A DNA stretch of 64,000 nt. It comes from Erinaceus europaeus (lineage: Eukaryota > Chordata > Mammalia > Eulipotyphla > Erinaceidae). Location of the stretch: contig NW_026647188.1 in NCBI RefSeq assembly GCF_950295315.1, forward strand, positions 992,001 to 1,056,000, read 5' to 3'. The first letter of the stretch is position 1. Every line of letters starts with the position of its first letter. The notes under the pieces are model-generated. The model had not been told where the DNA came from, did no database searches, and saw only the letters and a program-made list of their open reading frames with translations. Of the stretch, positions 35,346 to 47,529 are shown in pieces. The position numbers were made by a program, and so were the translations under genes.

Positions 35346-36134
35346 TAACCTCCTACACTGTGTTCATTGATGATAGGTTCAAACCTGGCTTGTAGAGATT
35401 GTAAGGCAGCAGCTCTGATGCCCAAAGACCCAGACAGCCCCAGCCTTCACCATATGCTGTACTACCAGACCTTACAGTAATGTGTGTGTGTCTGTCTGTC
35501 TGTCTCTGTCTTTGTGTGCTCAGAACTCACCTATAGTAGTCTAAGAGCATGGGTGGCAAGGTAGCCAGCCTCACCTGCAACTCATGTACAGAGAACCTAG
35601 CTGGTTAGGGAAAGCCAGCTAGCCCAGATTCAGGCTAAGCAAGAATGCATATGCAAAGGGACTCTCATGTCTTGCTCTCCTGAGTTCCCGATTCAATCAC
35701 ATACCTCACTATCATCCAAACACTGCCAACGGGGGAAGCTGGGGCACCCCTCAGAATTCAGGGGCAGGACCCTGTCGAGTCACGTTTGGCTGCATATTCA
35801 GCCTCCAGGTTCCCAGTCCACTTCTCAGTGGACAGCAGATTACAAGCCCAGAAAGAACCCAGAAAGAGCTGTCTCTCAACATAGATGGGAACTGTGTTTG
35901 AGCAAACAATAGTGGATGAACCCTGCCTCTTACACCTCCCCTTTGTGTGCTGCTAAGGGAATTGCACCTGTGGCCTCACAATCCCTGATCACAGTGTCCT
36001 TTTGTCCACACATCACACTCATAGAGATTCCCAGAAGTAGGCATCCATGAGTGTCCCATACAAAGTCATTCTGCTTGCAGGAAGCACAAACTCCCTGGGG
36101 CCTTGCTATGGAGAGACAAAAGGAAGATGGATGC

Positions 36135-36216
36135 CTCCATTGGCATAATTAGGAGTTTCCAGTGGAGATCACAGCCCCGCCCCTCACCTGAGGGCCTGGC
36201 TGCTGCTTATAAATGC
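36135..36216 (+). promoter_or_regulatory. Core-promoter-like cluster with TATAAA, B copy 5
   Basis: ATTGG at 36,139, GC box CCCCGCCCC at about 36,175-36,183 and TTATAAATG at 36,207-36,215. In the other copies the last element reads TAATAAAGG, TAATAAAAG or TAATAGAGG, so this is the copy closest to a canonical promoter. Transcription from it is untested. Confidence 0.35.
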
Positions 36217-38224
36217 AATTGGAAACACCTGTTACCACTTGGGCCCTGAGGACATACTCAGTAATCCCTCCAGGAGCTTGCAGGTTGGCAGACCTCCTGA
36301 CACCAGGATAGCTGTGCTCCTAGTTGGGAGGGCATTCTGGCCAGAGGTGAAAATATTCCCTAGATACAAGAAAGAACTTCAGATTTCAAAAGGATTTGAA
36401 ACCCCATGAGGCACTTTGAAAAGACATTTCACATCCACAAAAAACCCTCTTTCTGAACCCTGGAAGCTTCTGTTTTGCGTGGAAAATCTGGACACTGGTG
36501 GGGCCATCAGTACCACAGATCCTTTACATTTGGCCCAATAGAGGGAAAGCACAATGAGTGTGCCAGGGGGATAGAGTTTCACTTCTCTTGACCTGGGCTC
36601 TCATGGAATAAGGACAAGGATGTGGTGCAGGAAATTGAGGAGGGCTGCATTTAGGCTGAGTGTCAGCCTCAGGTCTCTGGAGAACGGGAGTCAAGCACAG
36701 AGGGCCTGGACAGCTGCAGCTGGAGATGGACATATGCCTGTTACATGCAGCAGGATCGCTGTCTCCTCAGTTCCCCAATGTACTACGCCATATGCAGGAG
36801 ACTGAATAATCCAAGGGGCAAAGAAAGTAAAATTTCAACACCAGGAAGTCCGAGTTCACGATGCATGCAGTGACTTCCATAAGGGCCCAGTGAAGAAGGC
36901 ATGTAGAGACAGTCAAAGAGACACAGGATGACAGAGACAGAAAAGGACTGAAATTCTGGTCCCGTGTTGATCAGTGCCAGAGCACTGAAGACAAACCCTC
37001 CATGCCAATGCATACTTCTAACAAGTGGCATTGTTATTTTATGTTTGTGAGGAAAGGTTACACTTAGAACATCTAGGTCTTAGCCCACTCTGAGTAGCAA
37101 CACTTGGCCTGCAGCCCACTCTCCAAAACTGCCCTCGCCTCTCCAATTTGGAAGTAGTCTTAGTGATGCTCCAGCCAAGATGCAGGCTGGTGTATTGCAT
37201 CTCCCTGGTCCAGCCTCAGACTGTCCTGTGTGCAGGGAACTGCACTATGTCTATTTCTTCTTTGATTTACAGTTTTGGGATAGGACTAGGTGGACAAAAA
37301 GAATAAGAGGGAAGTAGATGATTTGGCAGTGGTAGTTTTGCTGAGACAGATATGTAGTGATAAGAGGTATATGAATGGCTCTGAGAGATGTCTCTCATGA
37401 CTGTGGCTCAGAAAGGCCAGGTGTATCCTCATTACTACCCTAGCGCTGTGCAGAGCTCTACTACCATTACTATAGAGCTGTGCAGGACTCTATCTAAAAA
37501 ATATTTTCAGACCTCTACATGTTACATATATATATATAGAGAGAGAATGAGATACTGATGTAGTCATTTTCTACAATGGATTCGATATGACATTCAAACA
37601 ATTGATTGCTAAAACCTGGAGGGAAACTGTGCATCAGGAAAAAAAATTGTCCAAAGGAGTAAAATCTCCAAATCATTAGCTATATGCAGCTCCAACGGGA
37701 CTGAGCAAAAAAGGATCCAGTAGGAACTCATCCAGGAGACACTCCACATGGACAGGCTCACACGTTTCCTAGTCTGGCAACACACACAGGGCAGCTGCTA
37801 GTTCCCAGTGCAAGCCACAGGGCAAAAAACTCTCCCTCTTCAGTGTCTTCACATCTGAAAAGAAGAAAAGTGGCTATGGCCAAGGAGAGCTATAATGGTG
37901 TCATATTTATCTGTAAATCAGAATGTGCCAAGTGTTTTGCACATAATCACCTATGCCACAGTGATTCTGTTGTTCTCTCTCTCTCTCCCTCCCTCCCACA
38001 CACACACACACACACACAAACACACACTCTCACAGTTACACACACTCACATATCCACAGAGGCACAGGCACAAACGGAGTTATACACATGCGCACTGGAC
38101 AGCTTCTGCAACGCAGGGCCCTGTCCTGAACCCTGCTTTGCATTTCCTGGAAGCACGCCCAGCCTTTTAAGGGCAGCTCTGAGCTCTCATTGGCGGGCTT
38201 CCTTCAGAAGGCCTGCACACAGGG

Positions 38225-38356
38225 CGTCAGCCAGGCTCTGATAGGCCAGAGCCTAGGCCACGCCCACAACCACTGCCAGCAATCTTATTGGCCAGTGTGC
38301 TTGGACACGCCCAGGAGGGTCAGGGCCCCTAGTCAGTGATAGGCCAGCAGCTTTGA
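38225..38356 (+). promoter_or_regulatory. Truncated ATTGG module array, B copy 5
   Basis: GATAGG (about 38,240) with CACGCCCA, one intact ATTGGCCAG at 38,287 with ACACGCCCAGG, and a degenerate ATAGGCCAG at 38,339. C sequence (ATGAATGAAGACAGAATG) follows directly. Confidence 0.45.
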
Positions 38357-38780
38357 GTACCATGAATGAAGACAGAATGTGTGAGAGCATGTGAGAGTTA
38401 GGGACAGAGAATGCAAGAAGAGAAATAGATGAGTTGGAAAGAGACTAGAATTCAAAAACCTCCTACACTGTTTCATTGATGACAGGTTCAAACCTTGCTT
38501 GTAGAGATTGTAAGGCAGCAGCTCTCATGCCCACAGACCCCAAACAGCCCCAGCTTTCACCATATGCTGTACTACCAGACCTGACAGTAATGTGTGTGTG
38601 TGTGTGTGTGTTTGTGTGTGTCGGTCTCTCTCTCTCTCTCTGTGTGTCTGTGTGTGTTCATAGCTCACCTGTAGTAGTCTCAGAGCATGGGTGTCAAGGT
38701 AGCCAACCCAATTGCAACTTATATACAGAGAACCTAGCTGGTCAGGGCAAGCCAGATAGCCCAGATTCTGGCTAAGCAAG
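38357..38780 (+). repeat. C tail and B head with (TG)n
   Basis: Enters C near its end, then the tRNA-like GGTTCAAACC segment and a (TG)n/(TC)n tract (38,590-38,660). Confidence 0.75.
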
Positions 38781-39189
38781 AATGCCAGAGAACTATGTGG
38801 AATCCCAGGACACCATTTTGAGCCCCTGGTCACCACTTACCCAGCTAGGGAAAAGCTGGGCTAGTGGCAAATCAGAGTTGCAGCTGTCTCTCTGTCTCTC
38901 TTCCTTCTTGGGACCTGCTCTAAAAATTTATGACTGTTTCCTTCTCCTCAATAAAGTTACAAGTGATGTACAGAAATACAGGGAAAGTGGGAAAAATTAC
39001 CCCCTTGCCCACTATTACATGGAACTGTTGACTGTACACCATTCATCCCCCAAGAACGAACAGAAAAAATATTTGGGAGGTTAGAAACATTGTAGGTTAA
39101 ATAGTGAGCATTCTCTAGACCCACGCAATACTAATCCATTGTGCATTGGATGTCACTGTCAAAAGCAGTGCAGTAGTAGTTGTAGTAGT
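38781..39189 (+). repeat. D linker copy 2
   Basis: Same order as copy 1; SINE-like portion about 38,820-38,955. Confidence 0.7.
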
Positions 39190-39487
39190 GTGTAGTATCT
39201 GAAAAAGGAAATGTATTGTGTGTCAGAAGTTCCCTTAAATTATAAGAGAAAATCTATCAGGCAGAAGAAATGACCCCTCATGTGATATTGGACTAAATAA
39301 ATAAATAAATATGCAAATAAATGGTGATGATCTAGGAGTATTTGAAAAAAATAAAAAATAAAAACAAAGACCACAGGAAGACCTGATTACAGCAGAAATA
39401 TAGAAAACATCTGCTGAGAAACAGAGGGCTGCTTCAAAAATTCCCTGACACTTCAGGGTCCAGGAAAATTAAGAATTACCAAGAATG

Positions 39488-39502
39488 AAAAGAAACGCAT
39501 AC
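39488..39502 (+). repeat. Left target-site duplication
   Basis: AAAAGAAACGCATAC. It matches the right copy with one mismatch, and uninterrupted C units have this sequence once. Confidence 0.8.
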
Positions 39503-39650
39503 AATGGGTCCATGCTCCCAGTGGGATAGAGAATGGGAAAGCTATCGGGGTAGGGGGTGGGATATGGAGATTGGGCGGTGGGTATTGTGTGGAGTTGTAC
39601 CCCTCCTACCATATGGTTTTGTTAATTAATCCTTTCTTAAATAAAAAAGA
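39503..39650 (+). mobile_element. LINE-1 3' UTR fragment
   Basis: GGGGTGGGATATGGAG, GTGGAGTTGTACCCCTCC and ATGGTTTTGTTAATTAATCC are what I recall from the 3' end of hedgehog LINE-1. Ends at its own AATAAA (39,640-39,645). Confidence 0.7.
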
Positions 39651-39797
39651 AGAGATGTAAACTAGAGAGCTGAGTCTGTTATATAGACAAGTGAAGACAC
39701 TAAACATAAATCATTCAACACCCAACACATCATCATACTAGGCTCTCTGAAATTTACTCTCTGGCTTCTGGAAAGAGATAGAATATGCTGGCTGTGT

Positions 39798-39945
39798 GGT
39801 CTGGGAGGTGACACAGTGAATAAAGCACTGGACTCTCAAGCATGAGGTCCCGAGTTCAATCCTTAGCAGCACATGTACCAGAGTGATGTCTGGTTCCTTC
39901 TTTCTCTCTCCTTCCTTTCTCATAAATAAAATCTTTTTAAAAAAG
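39798..39945 (+). mobile_element. Hedgehog-type short SINE within the transduced segment
   Basis: GTCTGGGAGGTGACACAG, then TAAAGCACTGGACTCTCAAG, the B box GAGTTCAATCC, GTGATGTCTGGTTCC, CT-rich sequence and an AAATAAAATC tail. This is a well-preserved plus-strand tRNA-derived SINE and the clearest single clue to the host lineage. Confidence 0.85.
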
Positions 39946-40204
39946 TATGTTCACGATGTTGTGCAACTATCACTACTGTATATTTCTAAGACTTCTTCAT
40001 GATCTAAACAAGAACTCTGGAACCATTAAGCAATAATTTCCACTCTTTCCACCCATATTTAGAAACCTTTGATCTACTTTCTGCCTCTGAATTAGCCTAT
40101 TCTAGACATTGCATATAAATAAGTTGCATAATAATTGCGATTGTCTGTCAGGCATATTTCATTTAGAATGAATGATGTTTTCTCCAATCCTAGTGTTACC
40201 TAAC
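39946..40204 (+). mobile_element. Ancient LINE-1 (L1M-type) fragment
   Basis: GTTGTGCAACTATCACTAC, CATTAAGCAATAATTTCC, GATCTACTTTCTGCCTCTG and GCCTATTCTAGACATT follow the order of an old mammalian LINE-1 3' region. Diverged; subfamily not assigned. Confidence 0.6.
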
Positions 40205-40384
40205 TCCACCAGATAGTGTGTGTTCAGGGTGATTCACCACCCATGGAATTCCCACTAGACCATCCAGAGAATTTCGTTGTGGGGCCAATAACAGAAGTCA
40301 GGGTCTCACATAGGATAAAATATGCACCCGATTTATTGATCCCCTTTATATTTAGATTTTTGACTAGAAGAGAGACTAGAATAG
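40205..40384. other. Unassigned part of the transduced segment
   Basis: About 180 bp between the two LINE-1 fragments, single copy in the window; I see no recognisable element. A plus-strand open frame begins at 40,216 and runs into the LINE-1 ORF2 fragment, but its first half shows no known domain. Confidence 0.4.
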
Positions 40385-40525
40385 TGTTTTCAAACCCCAT
40401 CCAAAAATGGGGGGAGGACATGGACAGAATATTCACCACAGAAGAGATCCAAAAGGCAGAGAAACACATGAACAAATGCTCCAAGACTCTGACTGTCAGA
40501 GAAATGTAAATAAAGACAACAACAA
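40385..40525 (+). pseudogene. LINE-1 ORF2 fragment
   Basis: Translates to a stretch including NPIQKWGEDMDR and HMNKCSKTLTVREM, which aligns with the C-terminal region of mammalian L1 ORF2p (human NPIKKWAKDMNRHFSKED and HMKKCSSSLAIREMQIK). A stop follows REM. Too short to encode anything functional. Confidence 0.8.
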
Positions 40526-40530
40526 GATAA

Positions 40531-40545
40531 AAAAGAAACACATAC
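40531..40545 (+). repeat. Right target-site duplication
   Basis: AAAAGAAACACATAC, followed by the resumption of the C unit (ATATTGAAGCTTACAC). Confidence 0.8.
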
Positions 40546-41766
40546 ATATTGAAGCTTACACTAGAAAATGGAGGCAAGTTCTGTGCTATGATAATTACAA
40601 TAAGGATACTGATAGAAAGGCTATTGGAAATGCTCCTGGAACATTTCTAATTTAAAATTGTAGTGAATCCTGCTCCAACTATGTGACCAATTATTTATGA
40701 ATAAGGAGGCTGTTATAAATGTGGTAATTCTGCGTTAAGATCAAATAAAAAGGTCAACAATTCTAAAAATAATTAATATATATATGTATATATATGTACA
40801 TATATGTATGTGTATCTTTATTATCAACTATGAGGGATACTGGCATGGCTATGAGGAGACAGAGTATGGTTTGTGCCAGAGAGACTTACAAAGCTGAGGC
40901 TCCAGAAACCTAGGTGAAATCGCCAACAAAACAAGCCAGAGCTCAGCAGTGCCCTGGTGACTCTCTTTGTATATCTGGACCTGTCAGTAAAATAATATAT
41001 AAGTAAAATATTAATGAGTGCAGACAGAGTGAGTGAGAGCCTGTGAGACTCAGAGACAGAGATGACAAGAAGAGAAATAGAAGATTTGGAAAGTGACCAG
41101 AAGTCCAAAACCTCCCACACTGTGTTCATACATGACAGGTTCAATCCTGGGTTGTAGAGATTGTAAGGCAGCAGTCTCATGTACACAGACCCTTGCAACC
41201 CCAGCCTTCACCATATGTGTGTAGTATTTACCACAGGAAATGTATTGTGAGTGTAAACTTCCCTTCAATTATAAGAGAAAAATCTATCAAGCAGAAGAAA
41301 TGACCCCTCATGTAATATACGACTAAATAAATAAATAAATAAATATGCAAATAAATTTGGATGATCTAGGAGGATTTGACAAAAATGAAAAATGAATACA
41401 AAAAGCACGAGAAGACCTAATTAGAGCAGAAACATAGAAACCATCTGCTGAGAAACAGAGGGCTGCTTCAAATATTCTGAGACACTTCAGAGTCCAGGGA
41501 AATTAAGATTTCAGGAGATTGAAAAGAAACTCATATGTATTGAAGCTTACACTAGAGAAAGGAGGCAAGTTCTGTACTATAAGAATTACAATAAGGATGC
41601 TGATAGAAATGCTATTATAAATGCTACTGGAAGGTTCTATTATTTATAATTGTATTGAATCCTGCTCCAACTATGTGGCCAATTATTAATGAAAAAGGAA
41701 GCTGTTATAAATGTGTTAATTCTGATAAAGGTCAATTACATAGGTTGACAATTCCAAAAATGACAG

Positions 41767-41800
<34 letters not shown>

Positions 41801-44276
41801 GTGTACATATATGTATATGGATTTATATCTTTATTATAAAGTCTGAGACAAAATGCCATGGATATGAGGAGACAGAATATGGCTTGTGTCAGAGAGACTT
41901 ACAAAGCTGAGGCTACAGTAGCCTAGGTGAAATCACCAACAAAACAAGCCAAAGTTCAGCAGTGCTCTGGTAACTCTCTTTGTATATCTGTGCCAGTCAA
42001 TAAAATAAGGATATAAGTAAAATATTACTGAGTGCAGACAGAGTGAGTGAGAGCCTGTGAGAGTCAGAGACAGAGATGGCGAAAAGAGCAACAGAAGAGT
42101 TGGAAATAGACCAGAAGACAACCCCCCCTAGACTGTTTTCATTCATGACAGGTTCAAACCTGGGTTGTAGAGATTGTAAGGCAGCAGGTCTCAGGCCCAC
42201 AGACCCCAGACAGCCCCAGCCTTCACCATATGCTGTTCCAACAGACCTGACAGTAATTGTGTGTGTGTGTGTGTGTGTCTTTCTGTCTGTCTGTGTCTGT
42301 GTGCTCAGAGATCACGTATAGTAGTCTCAGAGCATGGGTGGGAAGGTAGCCAGCCTCACCTGCAACTTACATATAGAGAACCTAGCTGGTCGGGGCAAGC
42401 CAGCTAGCCCAGATTCTGGCTAACCAAGAATGCATATGCAAAGGTACTCTCATGTCTCGCTCTCCTGAGTTCCCGATTCAATCTCATGCCTCACTATCAT
42501 CCAAACACTGCCAACAGGGTAAGCTGGGGCACCCCTCAGAATTCAAGGTCCGGAGCCTATCCAGTCACGTTTGGCTGCCTACTCAGCCTCCAGACTCTCA
42601 CTCCACTGCTCAGGGCAGCTGATTACAAGCCCAGAATGAACCCAGAAAGAGCTGTGTTTCAACATAGATGGGAACTTTGTTTGACCAAACAATAGTGGAT
42701 GAACCGGTCCCCTTACACCTACCCTTTGGGTCCGGCTAAGGCAATTACTCCTGTGGCCTCACAATCCCTGATGACGGTGTCCTGGTGTCCACACATCACA
42801 TTCAGAGAGATTCCCAGAAATAGGCATGCATGAGTGTCCCATACAAAGTTTCTCTGCTTGCAGGAAGCACAAACTCCCTGAGCCTATGCTATGGAGAGAC
42901 AAAAGGAATATGGATGCCTCCATTGGCTGAATTAGTAGCTTCCAGTGGAGATCACATCCCCGCCCCTCACCTGAGGGCCTGGCTGCTGCTAATAAAAGCA
43001 ATTGGAAACACCTGTTACCACTTATACCCTGAGAAGATACTCAGGATTCCCTCCAGGAGCTAGCAGGCTGGCAGAACTCCTGACCACAGAATAGCTGTGC
43101 TCCTAGTTGGGAGGGCCTTTGGACCAGAGGTGAGAATATTCCCTAGATAAAAGAAAGAACTTCAGGTTTCAAAAGGATTTGAAACCCCAGGAGGCACTTG
43201 GAAAAGACACTTCACAGCCATTAAACCACCCTTTCTGAACCCTGGAAGCTTCCGTTTTGCATGGAAATTCTGGACACGAATGTGGCCATCAGTACCACAG
43301 ATCCTTTACATTCGGCCCATTAGAGGGAAAGCACAATGTGTGTGGCAGGGTGGTAGATTTTCACTTCTCTTGACCTGGGCTCTCATGGAATAAGGACAAG
43401 GATGCGGTGCAGGAAATTGAGGATGGCTGCATTTAGGCTGAATGTCAGCCACAGGGCCCTGGAGAATGGGAGTCAAGCACAGAGGGCCTGGACAGCTGCA
43501 GCTGGAGATGGACATATGCCTGTTAACTTGCAGCAGGAACGCTGTCTTCTCAGTTCCCCTCTGTACAATGCCATATGAACGAGACTATGTAATCCAATGG
43601 GCAAAGAAAGGGAAATTTCAACACCAGGAAGACCGAGTTCACAATACATGCACTGACTTCCACAAAGGGTCCAGGGATGAAGGCACGCAGAGACAGGCTG
43701 AGAGACAGAATGACAGTGACTGAAAAGGACAAATTCTGGCCCTGTGTTGATCAGTGCCAGAGCACTGAAGACAAACCCTCCATTCGCATGCATACATCTT
43801 ACAAGTGGCATTGTTATTTTATGTTTGTGAGGAAAGGTTACACTTAGAACATCTAGGTCTTAGCCCACTCTGAGAAGCAACACTTGGCCTGCAGCCCACT
43901 GTCCAAAACTGTCCTTGCCTCTCCAAATTGGATGTAGTTTTAGTGATGCTCCAGCCCAATTCTGGCTGGCGTATTTCATCTACCTGGTCCAGCCTCAGCC
44001 TGTCCTGTGTGCAGGGTACTGAACTAATTCTATTTCTTCTTTGATTTACAGTTTTGGGATAGGACTTGGTGGACAAAAAGAGCAAGAGTGAAGTAGATTA
44101 TTTGGGAGCTGAATTTTGTGCTGAGAGAGATTTGTAGAGTGATAAAAGGTAAAGAAATGGCTCTGTGTGATGTCTCTAATTACTGTGGCTCAGAAGGGCC
44201 AGGTGTATCCGCATTATTACCCGAATCCAAAGCTGTGCAGGTATCTAGCTAAAATATATGTTCAGACCTCTACATG

Positions 44277-44277
<1 letters not shown>

Positions 44278-44368
<91 letters not shown>

Positions 44369-44388
44369 AGATAGAGAGAGAGAGAGCA
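44278..44388 (+). repeat. (TA)n(GA)n microsatellite, B copy 6
   Basis: About 51 bases TA, then about 60 bases GA with TTGAGATA interruption; the longest GA block in the window. Confidence 0.95.
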
Positions 44389-45074
44389 AGACACTGATTT
44401 AGTCATTTTCTACAATGGATGCGATATGACATTCAGACAATTGATTGCTAAAACCTGGAGAGAAACTGTGCATCAGGAAAAGAATTGTCCAAAGGAGTAA
44501 AATCTCCAAATCATTAGCTATATGTAGCTCCAATGGGACCTAGCGAAAAAGGATTGAGAAGGAACTCATCCAGGAGACTTTCCACATGGACAGGCACCAC
44601 AAGTTTCATAGTCTGGCAACACACACAGGGCAGCTGCTAGTTCCCAGTGCAAGCCTCAGGGCAAAAACCTCTCCCTCTTCAGTGTCTTTACATCTGAAAA
44701 GAAGAAAAGTGACTGTTGGCCAAGGAGAGCTACAATGGTGTCAATATTGAGCTGTAAATCAGAATGTGCCAAGTGTTTTGCACAAAATCACCTGTGCCAC
44801 AGTGATTCTGTTTTTCTCTCTCTCTCTCCCTCCCTCACATACACATACAAACACACACAAACACACACTCTAACAGTTACACACACGAACACATCCACAG
44901 AGGCACAGGCACAAACAGAGTTATACACATGCACACTGGACAGCTGCTGCAGGGCAGGGCCCTGGGTGAACCCTGCTTCGCACTTCCTGGAAGCACGCCC
45001 AGCCTTTTAGGGCCAGCTCTGAGCTCCCATTGTGGGCTTACTTCAGAAGGCCTGAAGAAAGAGCACCAGCCATG

Positions 45075-45258
45075 CTCTGATATGCCAGCGGCCTAGGCTA
45101 CGCCCAGAACCCATGCCAGCAATATCATTGGCCAGTGTGCTAGGACACGCCCAGGAGTGTCAAAGCCCCTAGTCAGTGATTGGCCAGCAACCTTGAGCAC
45201 CCCCCACAGGGCCCTGCAGCACGCTCATTGGGCAACCTCTGGAAGGCCCGCTCACCAG
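45075..45258 (+). promoter_or_regulatory. ATTGG/CACGCCC module array, B copy 6
   Basis: ATTGG at 45,127, 45,179 and 45,227 (52- and 48-bp steps). The first module is degenerate (GATATGCCAG with CTACGCCCAG); the third GC box reads CCCCCCACA. Confidence 0.5.
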
Positions 45259-45261
45259 CCA

Positions 45262-46929
45262 GGAGGATTTGAAAAAAATAAAAACAAAAACCACAGGAAG
45301 ACCTGATTACAGCAGAAATATAGAAAATGTCTGTTGAGAAACAGAGGGCTACTTCAAAACTTCCCTGACACTTCCGGGTCCAGGGAAATTAAGAATTCCC
45401 GAGAATGAAAAGAAAGGCATACGTATTGAAGCTTACACTAGAAAATGGAGGCAAGTTCTGTGCTTTGATAACTACAATGAGGATACTGATAGAAAGGCTA
45501 TTGGAAATGCTCCTGGAAGGCTTATAATTTATAATTGTAGTGAATCCTGCTCCAACTATGTGACCAATTATTTATGAGTAAGGAGGCTGTTATAAATGTG
45601 GTAATTCTGAATTAAGATCAAATAAAAAGTTCAACAATTCTAAAAATGACTGATATATATATGTACAGATATGTATGTGTATCTTTATTATAAACTCTGA
45701 GGGATACTGGCATGGCTATGCGGAGACAGATTATGGCTTGTGTCAGAGAGACTTAGAAAGCTGAGGCTCCAGAAACCTAGGTGAAATCGCCAACAAAACA
45801 AGTGAATCTCTTTGTATTTCAGAGCTTGTCAGTAAAATAAGTATATAAGTAAAATATTAATGAGTGCAGACAGTGTAAGAGCCCGTGAGAGACAGAGACA
45901 GAGAAGGCAAGAAGAGAAATAGAAGAGTGGGAAAGAGACCAGAAGTCAAAAACCTCCCACACTGTGTTCATACATGACAGGTTCTAACCTGGGTTGTCGA
46001 GATTGTAAGGCAGTAGTCTCACGTCCACAGACCCCAGACCACCCCACCCTTTACCATATGTGTGTACTACTTATGACACAAAATATATTGTGAGTGTAAA
46101 CTTCCCTGCAATTATAAGAGAAAAATCTATCAAACAGAAAATGACCCCTCATGTAATATAGTACTAAATAAATAAATAAATATGCAAATAAATGGGGATG
46201 TTCTAGGAGGATTTGAAAAAAATGAAAAATAAAAACTAAAAGCAAAAGAAGACCTGATTACAGCAGAAAATGGAAACCATCTGCTGAGAAACAGAGGGCT
46301 GCTTCAAAAATTCCGAGACACTTCAGAGTCCAGGGAAATTAAGATTTCAGGAGAATGAAAAGAAACTCATATGTACTGAAGCTTACACTAGAGAAAGGAG
46401 GCAAGTTCTGTACTATGATAATTACAATACGGATGCTGATAGAAATGCTATTAGAAATGCTACTGGAAGGTTCTATTATTTATAATTGTATTGAATCCAG
46501 CTCCAACTAGGTGGCCAATTATTAATGAAAAAGGAAGCTGTTATAAATGTGTTAATTCTGAAAAAGGTCAATTTCAGAGGAGGACAATTCTAAAAATGAC
46601 AGATATATATATATATATGTATATTTATATATACATATATGGATGTATATATTTATTATAAAGTCTGAGAGATACTGCCATGGATATGAGGAGACAGAAT
46701 ATGGCTTGTCTCAGAGAGACTTACAAAGCTGTGGCTCCAGTAGCCTATGTGATATCACCAACAAAACAAGCCAGAGATCAGCAGTGCTCTGGTAACTCTC
46801 TGTATATCTGGGCCTGTCAGTAAAATAAGTATATAAGTAAAATATCAATGAGTGAATACAGAGTGTGTGAGAGTTAGAGACAGAGAATGCGAGAAGAGAA
46901 ATAGATGAGTTGGAAAGTAACCAGAAGTC
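45262..46929 (+). repeat. C tandem array III (about 1.7 units)
   Basis: Starts mid-unit at GGAGGATTTGAAAAAAATA. Landmark at about 46,062. Ends at about 46,929, inside the AGAGACCAGAAGTC part of the unit, where non-repeated sequence begins. TA tract of the second unit at about 46,601-46,650. Confidence 0.8.
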
Positions 46930-46940
46930 TCCTCTGTTCT

Positions 46941-47005
46941 CATTGGCCAGCTCTTGGTTCACGCACCTGAGGGTGATGTTCTTCTTCTCTAATTGGCCAG
47001 CCGTC
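46941..47005 (+). promoter_or_regulatory. Two ATTGGCCAG modules in the island
   Basis: CATTGGCCAGC (ATTGG at 46,942) followed by CACGCACC, and AATTGGCCAGCC (ATTGG at 46,992): the same 50-bp step as in the B arrays, although the surrounding sequence differs. Confidence 0.5.
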
Positions 47006-47270
47006 TCTATGAATACACACTGGGCCCTCCCTTCAGGCTCAGAGGGCACAGTCTCTTAGACCCACCCCCGGGGAATGTCTGCCATCCTCTGAAGGCCCTG
47101 TTTCTGCCTACACGACCCAACAGCTCCTGTCTGTACCCGTCCTTAGGACACTGCCTGCTTGAGCTAGGCTGGCCATGCTCTTGGGGCACACCCAGAAACA
47201 CAGTCTCCACTGTCATAGCCCAGTGCCTCAAGGCACTTGCCCCATGGAGCCTAAGTCCCACACTGGTGTT

Positions 47271-47286
47271 GCCCTCTTGTGGACAC
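47271..47286 (-). promoter_or_regulatory. CTCF-like motif 1
   Basis: Minus strand CCACAAGAGGGCAA matches the CTCF core CCASYAGRKGGCRS at 12 of 14 positions. Followed on the plus strand by AAAGAATGCAGCTGAG, also found after motif 2. Confidence 0.5.
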
Positions 47287-47515
47287 CCAAAAGAATGCAG
47301 CTGAGCACAGGGATTCACAAGCTCCCAGTAGAGTCATCCCAGACAAAGAGAGAAACCCCTTCCACTTTTAAAGCCAAATGGGGGATCCCCCCACCCCACA
47401 GGAAAGAACAGATGTCTAGGGCACTCTACATCAATTTCAACCTTGCTGTACATGGGCCACAAATCCCAGAGTTCTCCTCATTCCACAGAATCACTATACT
47501 CAACTATGGGCTTTG

Positions 47516-47529
47516 CTGCCACCTTGTGG
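47516..47529 (-). promoter_or_regulatory. CTCF-like motif 2
   Basis: Minus strand CCACAAGGTGGCAG matches CCASYAGRKGGCRS at 13 of 14 positions. Same orientation as motif 1 and 245 bp away; the roughly 35-bp core around both is a diverged direct duplication. Confidence 0.6.

Larger units (their letters stand above)
35346..38356 (+). repeat. B segment copy 5
   Basis: Nearly complete, but the (TA)(GA) tract is contracted to a short TATATATATA/GAGAGA at about 37,527-37,546 and the ATTGG array is truncated at 38,356. Contains the only copy with a consensus TATAAA (36,208-36,213). Confidence 0.85.
39503..40530 (+). mobile_element. LINE-1 insertion with 3' transduction
   Basis: Begins with a 5'-truncated LINE-1 3' UTR (39,503-39,650; AATGGGTCCATGCTCCCAG to AATAAAAAA) and continues through about 0.88 kb of unrelated flank. 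It ends at 40,528 with an AATAAA (40,509-40,514) about 14 bases upstream and a short A run. A 15-bp duplication flanks the whole. This fits L1 mobilisation in which the L1's own poly(A) signal was bypassed. The exact 3' edge is ambiguous by a few A's shared with the duplication. Confidence 0.75.
39190..42130 (+). repeat. C tandem array II, interrupted by a retrotransposon insertion
   Basis: Landmarks at 39,190 and 41,219 are 2,029 bp apart. Subtracting the 1,028-bp insertion and one 15-bp duplication leaves 986 bp, the normal C period, so the insertion fell inside a single C unit. The second unit runs to about 42,130, where the B head begins. Confidence 0.85.
42131..45261 (+). repeat. B segment copy 6 (complete)
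   Basis: About 3.1 kb with all parts: head with (TG)n (42,259-42,305), promoter-like cluster (ATTGG 42,922; TAATAAAAG about 42,989), long (TA)(GA) tract, (CA)n and ATTGG array. Followed abruptly by a C unit entered in its A-rich block. Confidence 0.85.

Noticed and set aside
40216..40509. 97-codon frame as a host gene
   Set aside because: Its second half is LINE-1 ORF2 and it lies within a retrotransposed segment.
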